Translations under genes and position numbers: made by a program
Source: Pseudomonas farsensis
GTDB taxonomy: Bacteria; Pseudomonadota; Gammaproteobacteria; Pseudomonadales; Pseudomonadaceae
Direction: 5' to 3'
Length of the DNA: 64,000 nt
Assembly: GCF_014268805.2 (NCBI RefSeq)
Contig: NZ_JABWRF020000001.1
Coordinates: 1,622,001-1,686,000 of the forward strand
In this document: piece by piece, positions 52,179 through 61,745 of the stretch
Layout of the letters: each line of letters opens with the position of its first letter
Numbering within the stretch: position 1 is the first letter of the stretch
The notes under the pieces: model-generated
Databases searched by the model: none
What the model saw: only the letters and a program-made list of their open reading frames with translations
Told to the model about the DNA's origin: nothing

Positions 52179-53198
52179 ATGTCCCGTACCGGCTCCCGCA
52201 CTACAGGTCGTCCCACGCTGGCAGAAGTCGCCAGGCTTTCCGGGGTTTCCCCGATTACCGCTTCGCGCGCCTTGCGTGGCGTGAGCACAGTTGCGCCCGC
52301 GCTGGCCGAAAAAGTCATGGCCGCTGCCGCGAGCCTGGGCTATATCGCCAACCCTGCTGCCCGCGCGCTGGCCTCGGCGCGCAGCCATTCGGTGGTGGTG
52401 CTGATTCCGTCGCTGTCCAACCAGCTGTTCATCGACACCTTGGAGGCCATCCACGAGGTCATGCGCCCGCGTGGCCTTGAGGTGCTGATCGGCAACTATC
52501 ACTACGATATCGCCGAAGAAGAGAACCTGATCCGCAATTACCTGGCCTATCAGCCCTGCGGCATGCTGCTGACCGGCTTTGAGCGCAGCGAAGGCTCGCG
52601 CCTGCTGCTTAACGCAAGCCAGGTGCCGCGCGTGCACATGATGGAACTGGGTGGCGAGGCGGGTGCCTTGTCGGTCGGTTTTTCCCAGTTCGAAGCAGGC
52701 CGGGCCGCCGCACGCCACCTACTGCAGCGCGGCCGGCGGCGCCTGGCGTTCATTGCCGCGCAGTTGGACCCACGGGTCATGCAGCGTGCCGAAGGTTTCC
52801 GCCAGGCGCTGGTCGAGGCCGGCTTGCAGGCCACCGAGCTGGAAGTGCTCGACCCGCAGCCGTCGTCCATTGGCCTTGGCGGTGAGCTTTTCAGCCGCCT
52901 GCTGGCCAAGGCACCGGATGTCGACGGGATTTTCTTCTGTAATGACGACCTGGCCCAGGGTGCGGTATTGCAGGCGCTGCGCGAAGGCATCGAAGTGCCC
53001 CGACGAGTGGCGATGGTCGGTTTCAACGATTTGCCGGCCTCGGCGCACATGGTCCCGCCACTCACGTCCATTCGCACGCCGCGCGCTGCGGTGGGGCGCA
53101 GCGCAGCGCAGGCGCTGTTGGGGCTGCTCGACGGCAAGCGCGTAGGTGCAGAGCAGCAGGACCTGGGCTTCGAGCTGATGGTGCGCGAGAGTTCCTGA
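52179..53198 (+). CDS. gnuR: LacI-family gluconate repressor
   Basis: The 339-residue protein has the LacI helix-turn-helix (RPTLAEVARLSGVSPITASR, ALRGVSTVAPALAEKVMAAA) and a periplasmic-binding-like effector domain (VVVLIPSLSNQLFIDTLEAI, GIFFCNDDLAQGAVLQALRE, FNDLPASAHMVPPLTSIRTP). In this family gluconate or 6-phosphogluconate releases the repressor. It is divergent from gnuK and shares the three dyads with gnuK and gntT. LacI-type regulators named GntR in Escherichia and Pseudomonas belong to this group. Confidence 0.92.
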   Translation: MSRTGSRTTGRPTLAEVARLSGVSPITASRALRGVSTVAPALAEKVMAAAASLGYIANPAARALASARSHSVVVLIPSLSNQLFIDTLEAIHEVMRPRGLEVLIGNYHYDIAEEENLIRNYLAYQPCGMLLTGFERSEGSRLLLNASQVPRVHMMELGGEAGALSVGFSQFEAGRAAARHLLQRGRRRLAFIAAQLDPRVMQRAEGFRQALVEAGLQATELEVLDPQPSSIGLGGELFSRLLAKAPDVDGIFFCNDDLAQGAVLQALREGIEVPRRVAMVGFNDLPASAHMVPPLTSIRTPRAAVGRSAAQALLGLLDGKRVGAEQQDLGFELMVRESS

Positions 53199-53297
53199 GC
53201 GGTAAATGCCTGGTCCGCGGTGATAGCAGATCGCTTGCACGGATACGGCTCCGATCTATGCTCCTTGAGACCCCGTGGCGCTCAAGGAGGCACGCTC

Positions 53298-54617
53298 ATG
53301 TTCGAGTATCACCGCAAGTCCGATCTGGTCGAGATTCAGCGCTGCCGCGACGCGCTGGCAGGGATGCAGGCCAAACTTGCGGCGATCAGCCGTTCGATGG
53401 CAATGATCGAGTTCGCTCCCGACGGTACGATCCTCGCTGCCAACGAGCACTTCTGCAACACCATGGGCTACAGCCTTGACGATATTCTCGGCAAACACCA
53501 TCGAATTTTCTGCGACCCAGGTTATGCCAAGAGCGCGGAGTATCAGCAGCTGTGGCGAGAGCTGCGGGAGGGCAAGGCCATAAGCGGCACCTTCGAGCGG
53601 CTCGACAAGGCCGGGCGCGAAGTCTGGCTGGAAGCGAGCTACATGCCGGTGCTCAATGAACAGCAGCAGGTTACCAGCGTGATCAAAGTGGCGTCCGACA
53701 TCACCCGCCATGTGATCGAGGAGCACGAGAGCGAAAGCTTGCTCAAGGCCATTGGCCGCTCCATGGCAGTCGTGGAGTTCACCCCGGCAGGCCGGGTAAT
53801 CAAGGCCAACCAGAATTTTCTCGACACCTTGGGCTACCGCCTGGATGAAGTGGTTGGCCGCCATCACGGGCTGTTCTGCCTGCCCCATGAGCGTGAATCG
53901 GCCGAATACCGCGAGTTCTGGGCTTCGCTCAATCGTGGCGAATACCATTCGCACCGCTTCGAAAGGGTCGATAAACATGGACGTACCGTCTACCTGGAAG
54001 CGTCGTACAACCCGATTTTCGACAACAAGGGCCGCCTGTGCAAAGTGGTGAAGTTCGCCAGCGACATCACCGGCCAGATCAGCACCCAGCAGACCGCCGC
54101 CGATGCCGCCCATGCAAGCTCCGTGCAAACCGATGCCTGCGCGCGCAAAGGCAGCCAGGTGGTGCAACAGGCGGTGCAGGTTATCGAACAGATTTCCGCC
54201 GAACTCAATCAAGCTGCGCAAACCATCGATGCGGTCAGCCGCCAATCAGAGGTCATCGGGCAGATCGTCGCGACCATTCGCGGCATCGCCGACCAGACCA
54301 ACCTGCTTGCGCTCAACGCTGCCATCGAGGCGGCACGGGCAGGTGAGCATGGGCGTGGTTTTGCGGTGGTGGCCGACGAGGTGCGCACCCTCGCTGCGCG
54401 CACCAGCAAGGCGACCGTGGAAATTGTCGAGGTGGTGCGGCAGAACCACGACCTGTCGTTGACGGCGGTGGCAAGCATGCAGTCGAGCTTGTCGCGTACT
54501 TGCATTGGCGTGGAACTGGCCAATGAAGCGGGCACGGTGATCCTGGAAATTCAGCAAGGCTCACGGCATGTGGTCGACGCCATCAGCCAGATCAGTTCGA
54601 CCCTTCAATTGCATTGA
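53298..54617 (+). CDS. Soluble PAS-PAS chemoreceptor, BdlA-like
   Basis: With the ATG at 53298 (CAAGGAGG upstream) the protein has 439 residues: two PAS domains (about 25-150, [20 protein letters not shown]; about 150-270, [20 protein letters not shown]) and a C-terminal MCP signalling domain with the hairpin tip [20 protein letters not shown], then [20 protein letters not shown]. There are no transmembrane helices. This is the layout of P. aeruginosa BdlA, which mediates biofilm dispersion, and of Aer-type receptors. The MCP part is short. The two PAS domains are similar to each other and so probably arose by duplication. Its 3' end overlaps the kinase gene on the opposite strand by 26 bases. 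Confidence 0.88.
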   Translation: MFEYHRKSDLVEIQRCRDALAGMQAKLAAISRSMAMIEFAPDGTILAANEHFCNTMGYSLDDILGKHHRIFCDPGYAKSAEYQQLWRELREGKAISGTFERLDKAGREVWLEASYMPVLNEQQQVTSVIKVASDITRHVIEEHESESLLKAIGRSMAVVEFTPAGRVIKANQNFLDTLGYRLDEVVGRHHGLFCLPHERESAEYREFWASLNRGEYHSHRFERVDKHGRTVYLEASYNPIFDNKGRLCKVVKFASDITGQISTQQTAADAAHASSVQTDACARKGSQVVQQAVQVIEQISAELNQAAQTIDAVSRQSEVIGQIVATIRGIADQTNLLALNAAIEAARAGEHGRGFAVVADEVRTLAARTSKATVEIVEVVRQNHDLSLTAVASMQSSLSRTCIGVELANEAGTVILEIQQGSRHVVDAISQISSTLQLH

Positions 54618-57600
54618 AACTCTCGCGCAGCTCGCGCTCGAGGCCCTGCAAGCTGGCTAACAGCGTCAGCAGCAGGGACTCGCAGGCGTGCCCTTGGGCG
54701 AGGGCATGTTCGATTGCTTCGCAGTCGCGCACCACCACGCTGACCTTGAGCATCTTCGCGCCACCTTTGATGCGGTGCACCGCCATCGCCAAAGCGTAGG
54801 GTTCGGCATCCGCACCCAGCTCGCGCAGTGAGTGCAAGTCTTCTGCGGTGCTGTCGGCCAGTTGGCTGAGCAGGGTCAAGGTCAACTGGTGGTCGTCCTG
54901 GGTCAGGTGCCGAAGCTTGGCCAGCTCGAAGCCACTGGCGCGCAAGGCCGGCTCACCCGTTTGTACAGCGTCGGCAAATGCCAGCGCTGCGGCCTGCGCC
55001 AGGCCAGCCTGCAAGGCGCGCAACCCCAGCGGCTTGAACAGGCAGTCGTCCATGCCGCTGGCTAGGCAGCGTTCGCGCTCTTCGGCCATTGCGTTGGCGG
55101 TGACACCGATGATGCGGCAGGGTGGCAGTTGCCGTGCCTGCTCCAGCTCGCGGATCCGCCGAGCCAAGGTGTGGCCGTCCATCACGGGCATGTTGCAGTC
55201 GGTAATCACTACATCGAAACGGCCACCTTGCCACAGTGTCAATGCCGCTTCGCCGTGTTCGGCGCTGGTGACCCGGTGGCCGAGCGAGCTCAGTTGCTTG
55301 TCTAGCAACAGCAGGTTGGCGGGGTAGTCGTCGACCACCAGAATATTGAGCGCCCGGCTGTCGGTTAGCGAATCTGAGCCGCTGGGTGCTGCCTTGCTGG
55401 GCGGCAATGCGTGGGGCAGCGTCAGTTGCACGTCAACCTGGGTGCCCAGGCCCTCCAGGCTTTGCAACGTGAGCGCGCCGCCCATCAGCTCGCTCAGGCT
55501 GCGGCTGATCACCAGGCCCAGCCCTGCGCCTTGGCGCCCTTGGCGGTCATTCGCCTGGACGAAGGCGCTGAACAGCCGCTGCTGGTCGGCTGCACTGATG
55601 CCGACACCGCTGTCCTTGACCTGCAGCATGACATCGAGCTTGCCCTCGGCCGCAGGCGCGGTGCGCAGCGATACATCTACTTGGCCGCGCTGGGTGAACT
55701 TGATCGCGTTGCTGACCAGGTTGGCCAGCACCTGCTTGAGCCGCAGTGGGTCGGCCTCGACCCAGCAGGGGCTGCCGGGAAGCACTGCGTGCAGCGCGAT
55801 GCCCTTGGCCCTGGCGTTGCCTTCGAACATGCGCAAGGTTGCCTGCACCAGCGCGGTCAGGTCGCAGGTCACCGGGTTAAGGGTCATGCGGCCCGACTCG
55901 ATGCGCGAGATATCCAGCACATCGCCAATCAGATCCAGCAGGCCGATCGCCGAGGTGTGGGCGGTTTCCAGGGCCTGGCTGTCGCTGCGCCCACGCAGGC
56001 TTTCTTGCAGAGCCATCTCCAGCAGCCCGATGACGGCGTTCATCGGGGTGCGGATCTCGTGGCTCATCACCGCCAGGAAGGTGCTTTTGGCCTGGCTGGC
56101 CTGTTCGGCCTCATTCTTGGCCTGGTGCAGTTGTTCGAGCAGCGCGCGGCTCAGCCCCAGTTGCTTTTGCAGAGCTTCCTGGGCCTCGCTGCGGTGCTGG
56201 ATCAGCCTGCGCAGGTAACGGTTCCAGAACGCCACGCCAATCAGCAGCACTGCCGCCAGTGCCAGTATTTGCAGGGCCAGGGTACGGTAATTGCGCCACG
56301 GGCTGTCGCTGGCCACCGCGCTGATGCGCCAGCGGTCGATCATCTGGTCGAGCTCATCGGGCGGCAGGCTCAACAGTGCTTTGTCCAGGATCGCCTGCAA
56401 CTGCGGCTGCGCCGGGTTGACGGCAAAGCTTGCAGGTATGGGTTCATCCGCCAGCTGCGCGGCGATCTTGAGTTTGCCGTTGGCGATCTGGTTGATGAAG
56501 TAGCTGGCGTTGACGCCGTTGCTAAGTGCCACGTCGACCTTGCCGTCAATCACCGCCTGCAACAGCTGTAACGGGTTCTGCGCTTCAAGCGTTGCAGGCT
56601 GCGCAAGGTCCGAGCGCAACGGTGAGCCTTGCAACACTGCCACGCGCATGCCGTGCAGCGGGGCGCGGTCGTCCAGGGGCGGGGCATCGCTACGGGTTAC
56701 CAGCACCCGTGGGCTGATCATGAACGGGCGGCTGTAGCGCACGCGTGCGGCCTGCTGCGGGTCGACCCCTATGGCGCCAAGCATGTCGACCTTGCCTTGG
56801 GTTACCGCGTCCAGCATTGCGTCGAAGGAATCGGCGAACACGATTTCGAAGTGCAACCCGGTGCGCCGAGTTATCTGCTCCAGCACATCGATGGCGATGC
56901 CGCGCGGCTGTTGCAAGGCATCGGTGAACGACACTGGTGCCAGTTGGGTGTTGATCATGACCCGTATATTGGGGTGCTGGCTGATCCAGTTGCGCTCTTC
57001 GGGGGTCAGGGCGTCCAGGCGTCGGTCGAGCAACGTGCCGCTGCTGCCACGGGTCCAGCGGCGCAGAATGTTCAGGCGTTCGCTGTCGGCAATGCGTTGC
57101 AACGCCTGATTGACCAGTTGCTGCAGGCGCAGGTTGTCGCGGTCCATGGCAAACGAAAAGGTGCTGGCGGGCGCTTTGACGAAATGATCGATGCCTGCGA
57201 GGCCTTGGTAACCCTTGGCAAGCACGTAATCGGTACTGATGGCATCGCCAAGGTACGCGTCTGCCTGGCCCAGCGCCACCGCCGCGACGCCGGCCAAGGT
57301 GGAACGATACAAGCGCAGTTGAGCTTCGGGGTACAACCGTTGCACCGCCTCAAGCGGTACGTAGTGGTCGACCATGGCCAGGCGCTTGCCAGCAAGGTCG
57401 CCGGCATCGCGCAACGAATAGCCGCGGCGGCTGACCACTACGGGCAAGTCGTCTGCGTAGGGCTGGCTGAGGGCAAGCTCGGCGTCGGCGGCTTCGAAAG
57501 CGTTGGAGGTGCCCAGCAGGTCGATTTCGCCCCGGTGCAGGGCGGCAATGGCCAGCTCGCGGGTGGCATAGCGCCAGACTTTTACCGGCACGCCAAGCTG

Positions 57601-57867
57601 CTCGCCAATCAAGCCGGCGTAGTCGGCGCTCAGGCCTTCATAGTCGGACTGGCTGGTATTGATATCAAAAGGCGGGTAGTCGGGGCGCGAGGTGCCCAGG
57701 CGCAGGCTTTCACGCGTTGCAAGCCACTCGCGGTCGGGCAATGACAGTTTCAGGGGCGGCCCGGCACTTTGTGACCGAGCCAGCAGGTTTCGGCTTTCGC
57801 CAGAGGGTTCTGCCCACGAAGGCAGGCAGGCGGTGAGCAGCAGGCACAGCAACGTGCCCCGATACAC
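54592..57867 (-). CDS. BvgS/EvgS-like hybrid sensor kinase with two periplasmic binding domains
   Basis: The start is GTG at 57867, two bases after the response-regulator stop; it yields a signal sequence ([20 protein letters not shown]) and 1091 residues. Two tandem family-3 solute-binding (SBP_bac_3) domains follow (about 45-270 and 285-520; [17 protein letters not shown] and [18 protein letters not shown]), then a transmembrane helix (about 532-550), HisKA with His603 ([18 protein letters not shown]), an ATPase domain, a REC ([19 protein letters not shown]) and an HPt ([11 protein letters not shown]). This is the BvgS/EvgS phosphorelay layout. It lacks the PAS of BvgS. The signals may be small periplasmic molecules. 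Confidence 0.92.
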   Translation of the reverse strand: MYRGTLLCLLLTACLPSWAEPSGESRNLLARSQSAGPPLKLSLPDREWLATRESLRLGTSRPDYPPFDINTSQSDYEGLSADYAGLIGEQLGVPVKVWRYATRELAIAALHRGEIDLLGTSNAFEAADAELALSQPYADDLPVVVSRRGYSLRDAGDLAGKRLAMVDHYVPLEAVQRLYPEAQLRLYRSTLAGVAAVALGQADAYLGDAISTDYVLAKGYQGLAGIDHFVKAPASTFSFAMDRDNLRLQQLVNQALQRIADSERLNILRRWTRGSSGTLLDRRLDALTPEERNWISQHPNIRVMINTQLAPVSFTDALQQPRGIAIDVLEQITRRTGLHFEIVFADSFDAMLDAVTQGKVDMLGAIGVDPQQAARVRYSRPFMISPRVLVTRSDAPPLDDRAPLHGMRVAVLQGSPLRSDLAQPATLEAQNPLQLLQAVIDGKVDVALSNGVNASYFINQIANGKLKIAAQLADEPIPASFAVNPAQPQLQAILDKALLSLPPDELDQMIDRWRISAVASDSPWRNYRTLALQILALAAVLLIGVAFWNRYLRRLIQHRSEAQEALQKQLGLSRALLEQLHQAKNEAEQASQAKSTFLAVMSHEIRTPMNAVIGLLEMALQESLRGRSDSQALETAHTSAIGLLDLIGDVLDISRIESGRMTLNPVTCDLTALVQATLRMFEGNARAKGIALHAVLPGSPCWVEADPLRLKQVLANLVSNAIKFTQRGQVDVSLRTAPAAEGKLDVMLQVKDSGVGISAADQQRLFSAFVQANDRQGRQGAGLGLVISRSLSELMGGALTLQSLEGLGTQVDVQLTLPHALPPSKAAPSGSDSLTDSRALNILVVDDYPANLLLLDKQLSSLGHRVTSAEHGEAALTLWQGGRFDVVITDCNMPVMDGHTLARRIRELEQARQLPPCRIIGVTANAMAEERERCLASGMDDCLFKPLGLRALQAGLAQAAALAFADAVQTGEPALRASGFELAKLRHLTQDDHQLTLTLLSQLADSTAEDLHSLRELGADAEPYALAMAVHRIKGGAKMLKVSVVVRDCEAIEHALAQGHACESLLLTLLASLQGLERELRESFNAIEGSN

Positions 57868-57869
57868 GG

Positions 57870-58484
57870 TCAGACCACGTTGTTGCGTTTGGCGAGGTCG
57901 ACCATCTCGACCAGCGACTCGGCCTTGAGCTTCTCCAGAATGCGGCCGCGGTAGGTGCTGATGGTCTTGGCGCTCAGATTCATCTGCTCGCCGATGAGTT
58001 TGTTGCTTTGCCCGGCACACAGCCTGCGCAGTACTTCCATCTCACGGTTGGACAGGCACTGCAGGCGTTCGCTTTCGCTTTCCAGCGTATTGATGTTGAC
58101 GGCCATTTGCGGAAAGGTCGAATAGCCTTTGACCAGTGCCTTTAGAGCAAATACCAAGGCGTCGAGGTCTTCGTCCTTGTTGACGAAGGCGCTGATGCCT
58201 GCATCCATGCAACGGCGCACGTACAGGTCGGCAGGTTGGCCGGTCAGGGCCATGATCTTGGGGGGCGGGTCGAGCAGCTTGAGGCGTTTGATCACCTCCA
58301 TGCCGTCAAGGTCGGGTAGGCCTATGTCGAGGATCACCACATCTGCCCGGGTTTCCGCCGCGAGGCGGGCTGCTTCTTTGCCTTTTCCGGTTTCGCCGAC
58401 AACGGCGAAGCGCTCGCGCTCCAGCAGCACGCGCACGGCAAGGCGCACGATGGAGTGGTCATCGACCAGCAGCACGGTTGTCAT
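57870..58484 (-). CDS. NarL/LuxR-type response regulator, BvgA/EvgA-like
   Basis: The 204-residue protein has a REC domain (VLLVDDHSIVRLAVRVLLER; phospho-acceptor Asp53 in VILDIGLPDLDGMEV) and a C-terminal LuxR helix-turn-helix (LSNREMEVLRRLCAGQSNKL, IGEQMNLSAKTISTYRGRIL). It is the cognate regulator of the downstream BvgS-like kinase and is cotranscribed with it. Its targets are not visible in the window. Confidence 0.92.
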   Translation of the reverse strand: MTTVLLVDDHSIVRLAVRVLLERERFAVVGETGKGKEAARLAAETRADVVILDIGLPDLDGMEVIKRLKLLDPPPKIMALTGQPADLYVRRCMDAGISAFVNKDEDLDALVFALKALVKGYSTFPQMAVNINTLESESERLQCLSNREMEVLRRLCAGQSNKLIGEQMNLSAKTISTYRGRILEKLKAESLVEMVDLAKRNNVV

Positions 58485-58681
58485 TGGGTAACTCCTGTAG
58501 AAATGAGCCCGCTTGTTGTTGTCTTGAAACCTCGAGCCTGAGAGCCACAGAACCGAGCAGCGGGCACATTACGTACATTCAGATCCTTTGGTAATAGGGG
58601 AGTATAGGCATGTTGAAAAGGCAACGGCACTTTGTTGAAAAGGACTACAAAAGGTCCTAGGACGGAGCTTCCAAGGTTGTT

Positions 58682-58924
58682 TCAGGCGCAGCCTGGGTGC
58701 GGCTTGAGGGTGCGCTGGGTCGTGGCGGGGTTATTCTGCAGTGCGCTACCCACGCGCGTGGGGCGCGGGCTCAGCTGGCCTGCGCAGTTCGGGCAGTGCC
58801 CATGCAGATGTTTTTGGTTGCACACTCGACAGAACGTGCACTCAAACGAACAGATCAGCGCGTCCGGGCTGTCTGGCGGCAGGTCGCAGTCGCAGCATTC
58901 GCAGTTGGGGCGTAGCTCAAGCAT
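58682..58924 (-). CDS. DUF1272-type small Cys-rich protein
   Basis: Start ATG at 58924 gives 80 residues (MLELRPNCECCDCDLPPDSP). Cys pairs CECC, ALICSFECTFC, CRVCNQ and HGHCPNC suggest one or two zinc or other metal sites, as in the DUF1272 family. The C-terminus (STRPTR-like basic tail, then QNNPATTQRTLKPHPG) is probably disordered. It lies downstream of cobM on the same strand with a 64-base gap. Function is unknown; a metal-handling or zinc-finger regulatory role is possible. Confidence 0.8.
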   Translation of the reverse strand: MLELRPNCECCDCDLPPDSPDALICSFECTFCRVCNQKHLHGHCPNCAGQLSPRPTRVGSALQNNPATTQRTLKPHPGCA

Positions 58925-58988
58925 GGGCGAGGTTCCGGTGGGCTTAAAACAGCAGTGTGCTACGCCGCCGACAGGTGCTGCAATCGGT

Positions 58989-59741
58989 TCAAGGGCCAGG
59001 GCGGTAAAGGTGTGCGTGGCCTGCGCGGTAAAGCGCCGAGTCAGCGAACGGGGCATCGCCCAGCACATGGCCTACCAGGATCAACGCCGTGCGCCTGAAA
59101 CCCTTGCGCTCCACCTGTTCGACAATATCGGCCAGCGTGCCGCGGGCCCAGTCCTGGTCGGGCCAAGTGGCGCGGTGTACCACGGCCACCGGGCAGTCGG
59201 CGCCATAGTGGGGCACCAGCTCTGCAACGATACGTGCCAGGTTGCGAATGCCTAGGTGAATTGCAAGCGTGCAGCCGTGGCGCGCCAAATCATTCAATTG
59301 TTCGCCGGCCGGCATGGGTGAGCTGTCGCCATAGCGGGTCAGGATCACCGTTTGTGCGACGTCCGGCAGGGTCAGCTCGCAGCCAAGCAGCGCGGCACTG
59401 GCGGCCGTGGCGGTTACCCCTGGAATGATCTGGTAGTCGATGCCCAGTTCGCGCAGATGGCGGATCTGTTCGCCGATGGCGCCATACAGGCTGGGGTCGC
59501 CGCTGTGCACGCGCGCGACGTCCTGGCCATCGGCATGGGCCTGGCGCATGGCGTCGATGATCTGTTCCAGGTGCAGCTCGGCGCTGTTGATCACGCGTTC
59601 GGCGGTGTTGCCGGCCAGTACCGCTGGGGGGACCAGAGAGCCTGCATAGATGATCACTGGGCACTGGTTGATCAGCCGCTGGCCCTTGACCGTGATCAGC
59701 TCGGGGTCGCCGGGGCCGGCACCGATGAAATAGACCGTCAT
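58989..59741 (-). CDS. cobM: Precorrin-4 C(11)-methyltransferase
   Basis: The 250-residue enzyme has the tetrapyrrole methylase marks MTVYFIGAGPGDPELITVKG, VIIYAGSLVPPAVL, VARVHSGDPSLYGAIGEQI, YQIIPGVTATAASAALLGCE and TVILTRYGD. It methylates C-11 of precorrin-4 with SAM in the aerobic cobalamin pathway. I chose the ATG at 59741; the frame is open further but lacks family similarity. It is the fourth gene of the riboswitch-controlled cbtB-cbtA-cobE-cobM set; a 28-base gap separates it from cobE. Confidence 0.93.
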   Translation of the reverse strand: MTVYFIGAGPGDPELITVKGQRLINQCPVIIYAGSLVPPAVLAGNTAERVINSAELHLEQIIDAMRQAHADGQDVARVHSGDPSLYGAIGEQIRHLRELGIDYQIIPGVTATAASAALLGCELTLPDVAQTVILTRYGDSSPMPAGEQLNDLARHGCTLAIHLGIRNLARIVAELVPHYGADCPVAVVHRATWPDQDWARGTLADIVEQVERKGFRRTALILVGHVLGDAPFADSALYRAGHAHLYRPGP

Positions 59742-59769
59742 GAAAAATCCTTGCGGGTAAAAGGAGGCA

Positions 59770-60180
59770 TTATCTGCCGCACGCCAGCGCCAGGGTAGCG
59801 CCATCAAGCACTTGGCGTGTAACCCGCAAGTGAGGCTGCAGGCTGTGGCCTTCGGCCAGCGCCAGCGCGGCGCTTTCGGCAACGCCCCAGCAACCGGTGT
59901 GTGCGAAGGCGCTGGCTGACCGCTGGCTGAGCAGGTGCTCAACCCTCGCCAACTGGCTGACTTCGAAGCAGATCAAAGGCAACCCGAGTGCCTCGGCCAG
60001 CGCCAGCAGCCCAGGCTCGTCGGCCTTGGCCTGAATGCTGGCGATGCCGCGCACGGCGTGCAAGGGCAGGTCATGCTCGGCAAGGGTCTGGTGCAGCAGC
60101 GCTGTCAGGGTTTGCTGCGAGCAGCCGCGCCGGCAGCCGAAGCCTGCGAACAGCACAGGCTCGGAGTGGGGGCAGGCCAT
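59770..60180 (-). CDS. cobE: Cobalamin biosynthesis protein CobE
   Basis: The 136-residue protein matches the CobE/CbiG C-terminal family: VLFAGFGCRRGCSQQTLTAL, VRGIASIQAKADEPGLLALA and the end VAESAALALAEGHSL. Its precise role in the aerobic pathway is not settled; CbiG proteins open the lactone of cobalt-precorrin-5. Its ATG overlaps the cbtA stop. Position between cbtA and cobM fits the riboswitch operon. Confidence 0.9.
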   Translation of the reverse strand: MACPHSEPVLFAGFGCRRGCSQQTLTALLHQTLAEHDLPLHAVRGIASIQAKADEPGLLALAEALGLPLICFEVSQLARVEHLLSQRSASAFAHTGCWGVAESAALALAEGHSLQPHLRVTRQVLDGATLALACGR

Positions 60181-60875
60181 CAGGCGTCGCTGGAGCGGCG
60201 GTACAGCCACGCACTGAGCAGGCCCAGCGCAAGCCAGAACGCCGCGTTGGTCAGCCACGACGCAATCTTGAACTGGGTCTCCAGTGCGGCGGGTGCCAGG
60301 CTTTCGTGCACCTCTGGCTGTGGAGCGCCGATCACGTGGGGGATGGCCAGCAGCACGGCGCCAAGCACCTTGAGCAACCAGTGCCGGGCGAACACCAGCA
60401 GTGCCAGGCCGACAGCGGTGGCGGCAGCGGTGCCGACCCACCAGTTTTGACGCAGGCCCAGGTCGGCAGCGGCCGTGCCGGGCAGCTCGGGCGGCAGGCC
60501 CAGTGTCGGCGCCAGGCAGAACACCGCAAAGCCTGCCAGGCCCCACCAGGCGCCGCTGCTGACCCTGCCCGGTGCGCGCAGGCTGTAGAGCGCTGCGAGA
60601 ATCAGGGCAAAGCCGACGGCTACCACCAAATTGCCACCGGTGGTGGACAGCACGCGCTGCCAGCCATCTTCAGGCTCCCAGGCTTCGGCACTGTGTTCAT
60701 GTTCATGCGCGGCGACAGCTTCACCTTCAGCATGGTGGCCTGCCGCGGGGGCGGCGCTTTCATAGGTTTCGGCCTGCAGAATCAGCGGGGCTACCCAGAA
60801 ACTTTGCAGCAACGTCAGCAGCAAGGCTGCAAGCAGCCCGCTGAAGCCCGCGGTACGGGCGATACGGGTAATCAT
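60180..60875 (-). CDS. cbtA: Predicted cobalt transporter subunit CbtA
   Basis: The 231-residue protein has five predicted transmembrane helices and a His-rich loop (HHAEGEAVAAHEHEHSAEAW) near residue 50, as in CbtA. It is thought to form a B12-regulated cobalt transporter with the small CbtB protein. The assignment rests on co-occurrence and riboswitch control; transport has not been shown here. It follows cbtB by 10 bases and overlaps cobE by one codon start. Confidence 0.9.
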   Translation of the reverse strand: MITRIARTAGFSGLLAALLLTLLQSFWVAPLILQAETYESAAPAAGHHAEGEAVAAHEHEHSAEAWEPEDGWQRVLSTTGGNLVVAVGFALILAALYSLRAPGRVSSGAWWGLAGFAVFCLAPTLGLPPELPGTAAADLGLRQNWWVGTAAATAVGLALLVFARHWLLKVLGAVLLAIPHVIGAPQPEVHESLAPAALETQFKIASWLTNAAFWLALGLLSAWLYRRSSDA

Positions 60876-60885
60876 GCTGGGCTAC

Positions 60886-61071
60886 TCAGTGGCAGGGGAA
60901 GGCGGCGCTGTGGCGGGTATCGTGGGCAGCGTTGTGCACCGCTTCGATATGCGAAAAACCGGCGAAGTACACCAGGGACAGGCCCAGCACGCTGGCGCCA
61001 ATGGCAACCATCAGGCGCTGGCTGAGTGTGGCGGGTGTGGCAATGCTGTGTTTGGCGGTGCTGATAGGCAT
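60886..61071 (-). CDS. cbtB: Predicted cobalt transporter subunit CbtB
   Basis: The 61-residue protein has one transmembrane helix (SQRLMVAIGASVLGLSLVYF) and the CbtB C-terminal motif with His residues (HIEAVHNAAHDTRHSAAFPC, then H), which probably binds cobalt. It is the first gene after the minus-strand cobalamin riboswitch. I chose the ATG at 61071 (an ATG at 61110 is possible). It works with CbtA. Confidence 0.92.
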   Translation of the reverse strand: MPISTAKHSIATPATLSQRLMVAIGASVLGLSLVYFAGFSHIEAVHNAAHDTRHSAAFPCH

Positions 61072-61181
61072 GACGCGTTCCTCTGCTGCTTTTGTTGTGG
61101 CAACGGGCAAGCGCGGCGACCCCGGGCACCAGGGCCCAGGGTATACGACAGCGCCCGCCCACCGCGGGGTGTTGAGTTGAC

Positions 61182-61372
61182 GTCAGGCCGGTCTCCGGGC
61201 TGGCGAGGCGGAGCAGGGCTCCGTTCAAGTGTCACCTTCCCATGCCAATGCGTGGCACAGTGGTCTGGACACTTCTCTCGCTTACCGTTGCGGGGGCAGC
61301 ACCGGATTTGCCTGGCCCTTTTGTAAAGGCTCAAGGCGCACCGGTTTCCCGTTTCACCCCCTAAGGGGCACC
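61182..61372 (-). ncRNA. Cobalamin riboswitch upstream of cbtB
   Basis: The minus strand reads GAAACGGGAAACCGGTG, AAATCCGGTGCTGCCCCCGC with AACGGTAAGCG, and at the 3' side AGCCCGGAGACCGGCCTGAC, all conserved elements of the B12 (cobalamin) riboswitch, including the B12 box. It lies 111 bases upstream of cbtB and should switch the cbtB-cbtA-cobE-cobM set off when cobalamin is plentiful. The 3' boundary is approximate. Confidence 0.94.
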
Positions 61373-61460
61373 TGGACGCAGTTCGCTAGCAAATCACGGG
61401 GCAGGGCGGGCGTCAATCGCCACGGCTGTTGACCGGATTGCGGGCACTGCGTAGCCTTGC

Positions 61461-61637
61461 CGTTTCGAGGTTCTCCAGCGGTGCTGGAGCTAAGACGGGA
61501 ACGCGGTCAAGCCGCGGCTGCCCCCGCAACTGTAAGCACATCTGAAAAGGTTGGCATGGCCACTGCGAATGCGGGAAGGCGCCCACCTGCTGGCTTAGCG
61601 GCCGGCACTGTGCAAGCCAGGAGACCTGCCTCGCAAC
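61461..61637 (+). ncRNA. Cobalamin riboswitch upstream of cobW
   Basis: The plus strand shows CGTTTCGAGGTTCTCC, GACGGGAACGCGGT, GCGGCTGCCCCCGCAACTGT with AAGC, GGGAAGGCG, and AAGCCAGGAGACCTGCCTCG. CGAGG (61466-61470) pairs with CCTCG (61629-61633) as the closing P1 stem. It lies 109 bases upstream of cobW and is back-to-back with the cbtB riboswitch. It controls cobW and cobN. Confidence 0.94.
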
Positions 61638-61745
61638 TTTTCGACTTTAAACCGGGCGGGGTGATCCGGTGGCGAACACGCCCGGCCATCAGCGCCCGTG
61701 GCGGTCCCGCCGCATGCCCGCGCCATTGCAGCCAAGGGCACTCGC

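Noticed and set aside
57868..58020. Longer N-terminus for the BvgS-like kinase inside the response-regulator gene
   Set aside because: The extra 51 residues are the out-of-frame end of the regulator gene and would bury the signal sequence that begins at the GTG at 57867.
59742..59942. Longer N-terminus for cobM
   Set aside because: The added residues overlap cobE and lack similarity to methylases; MTVYFIGAGPG is the usual start.
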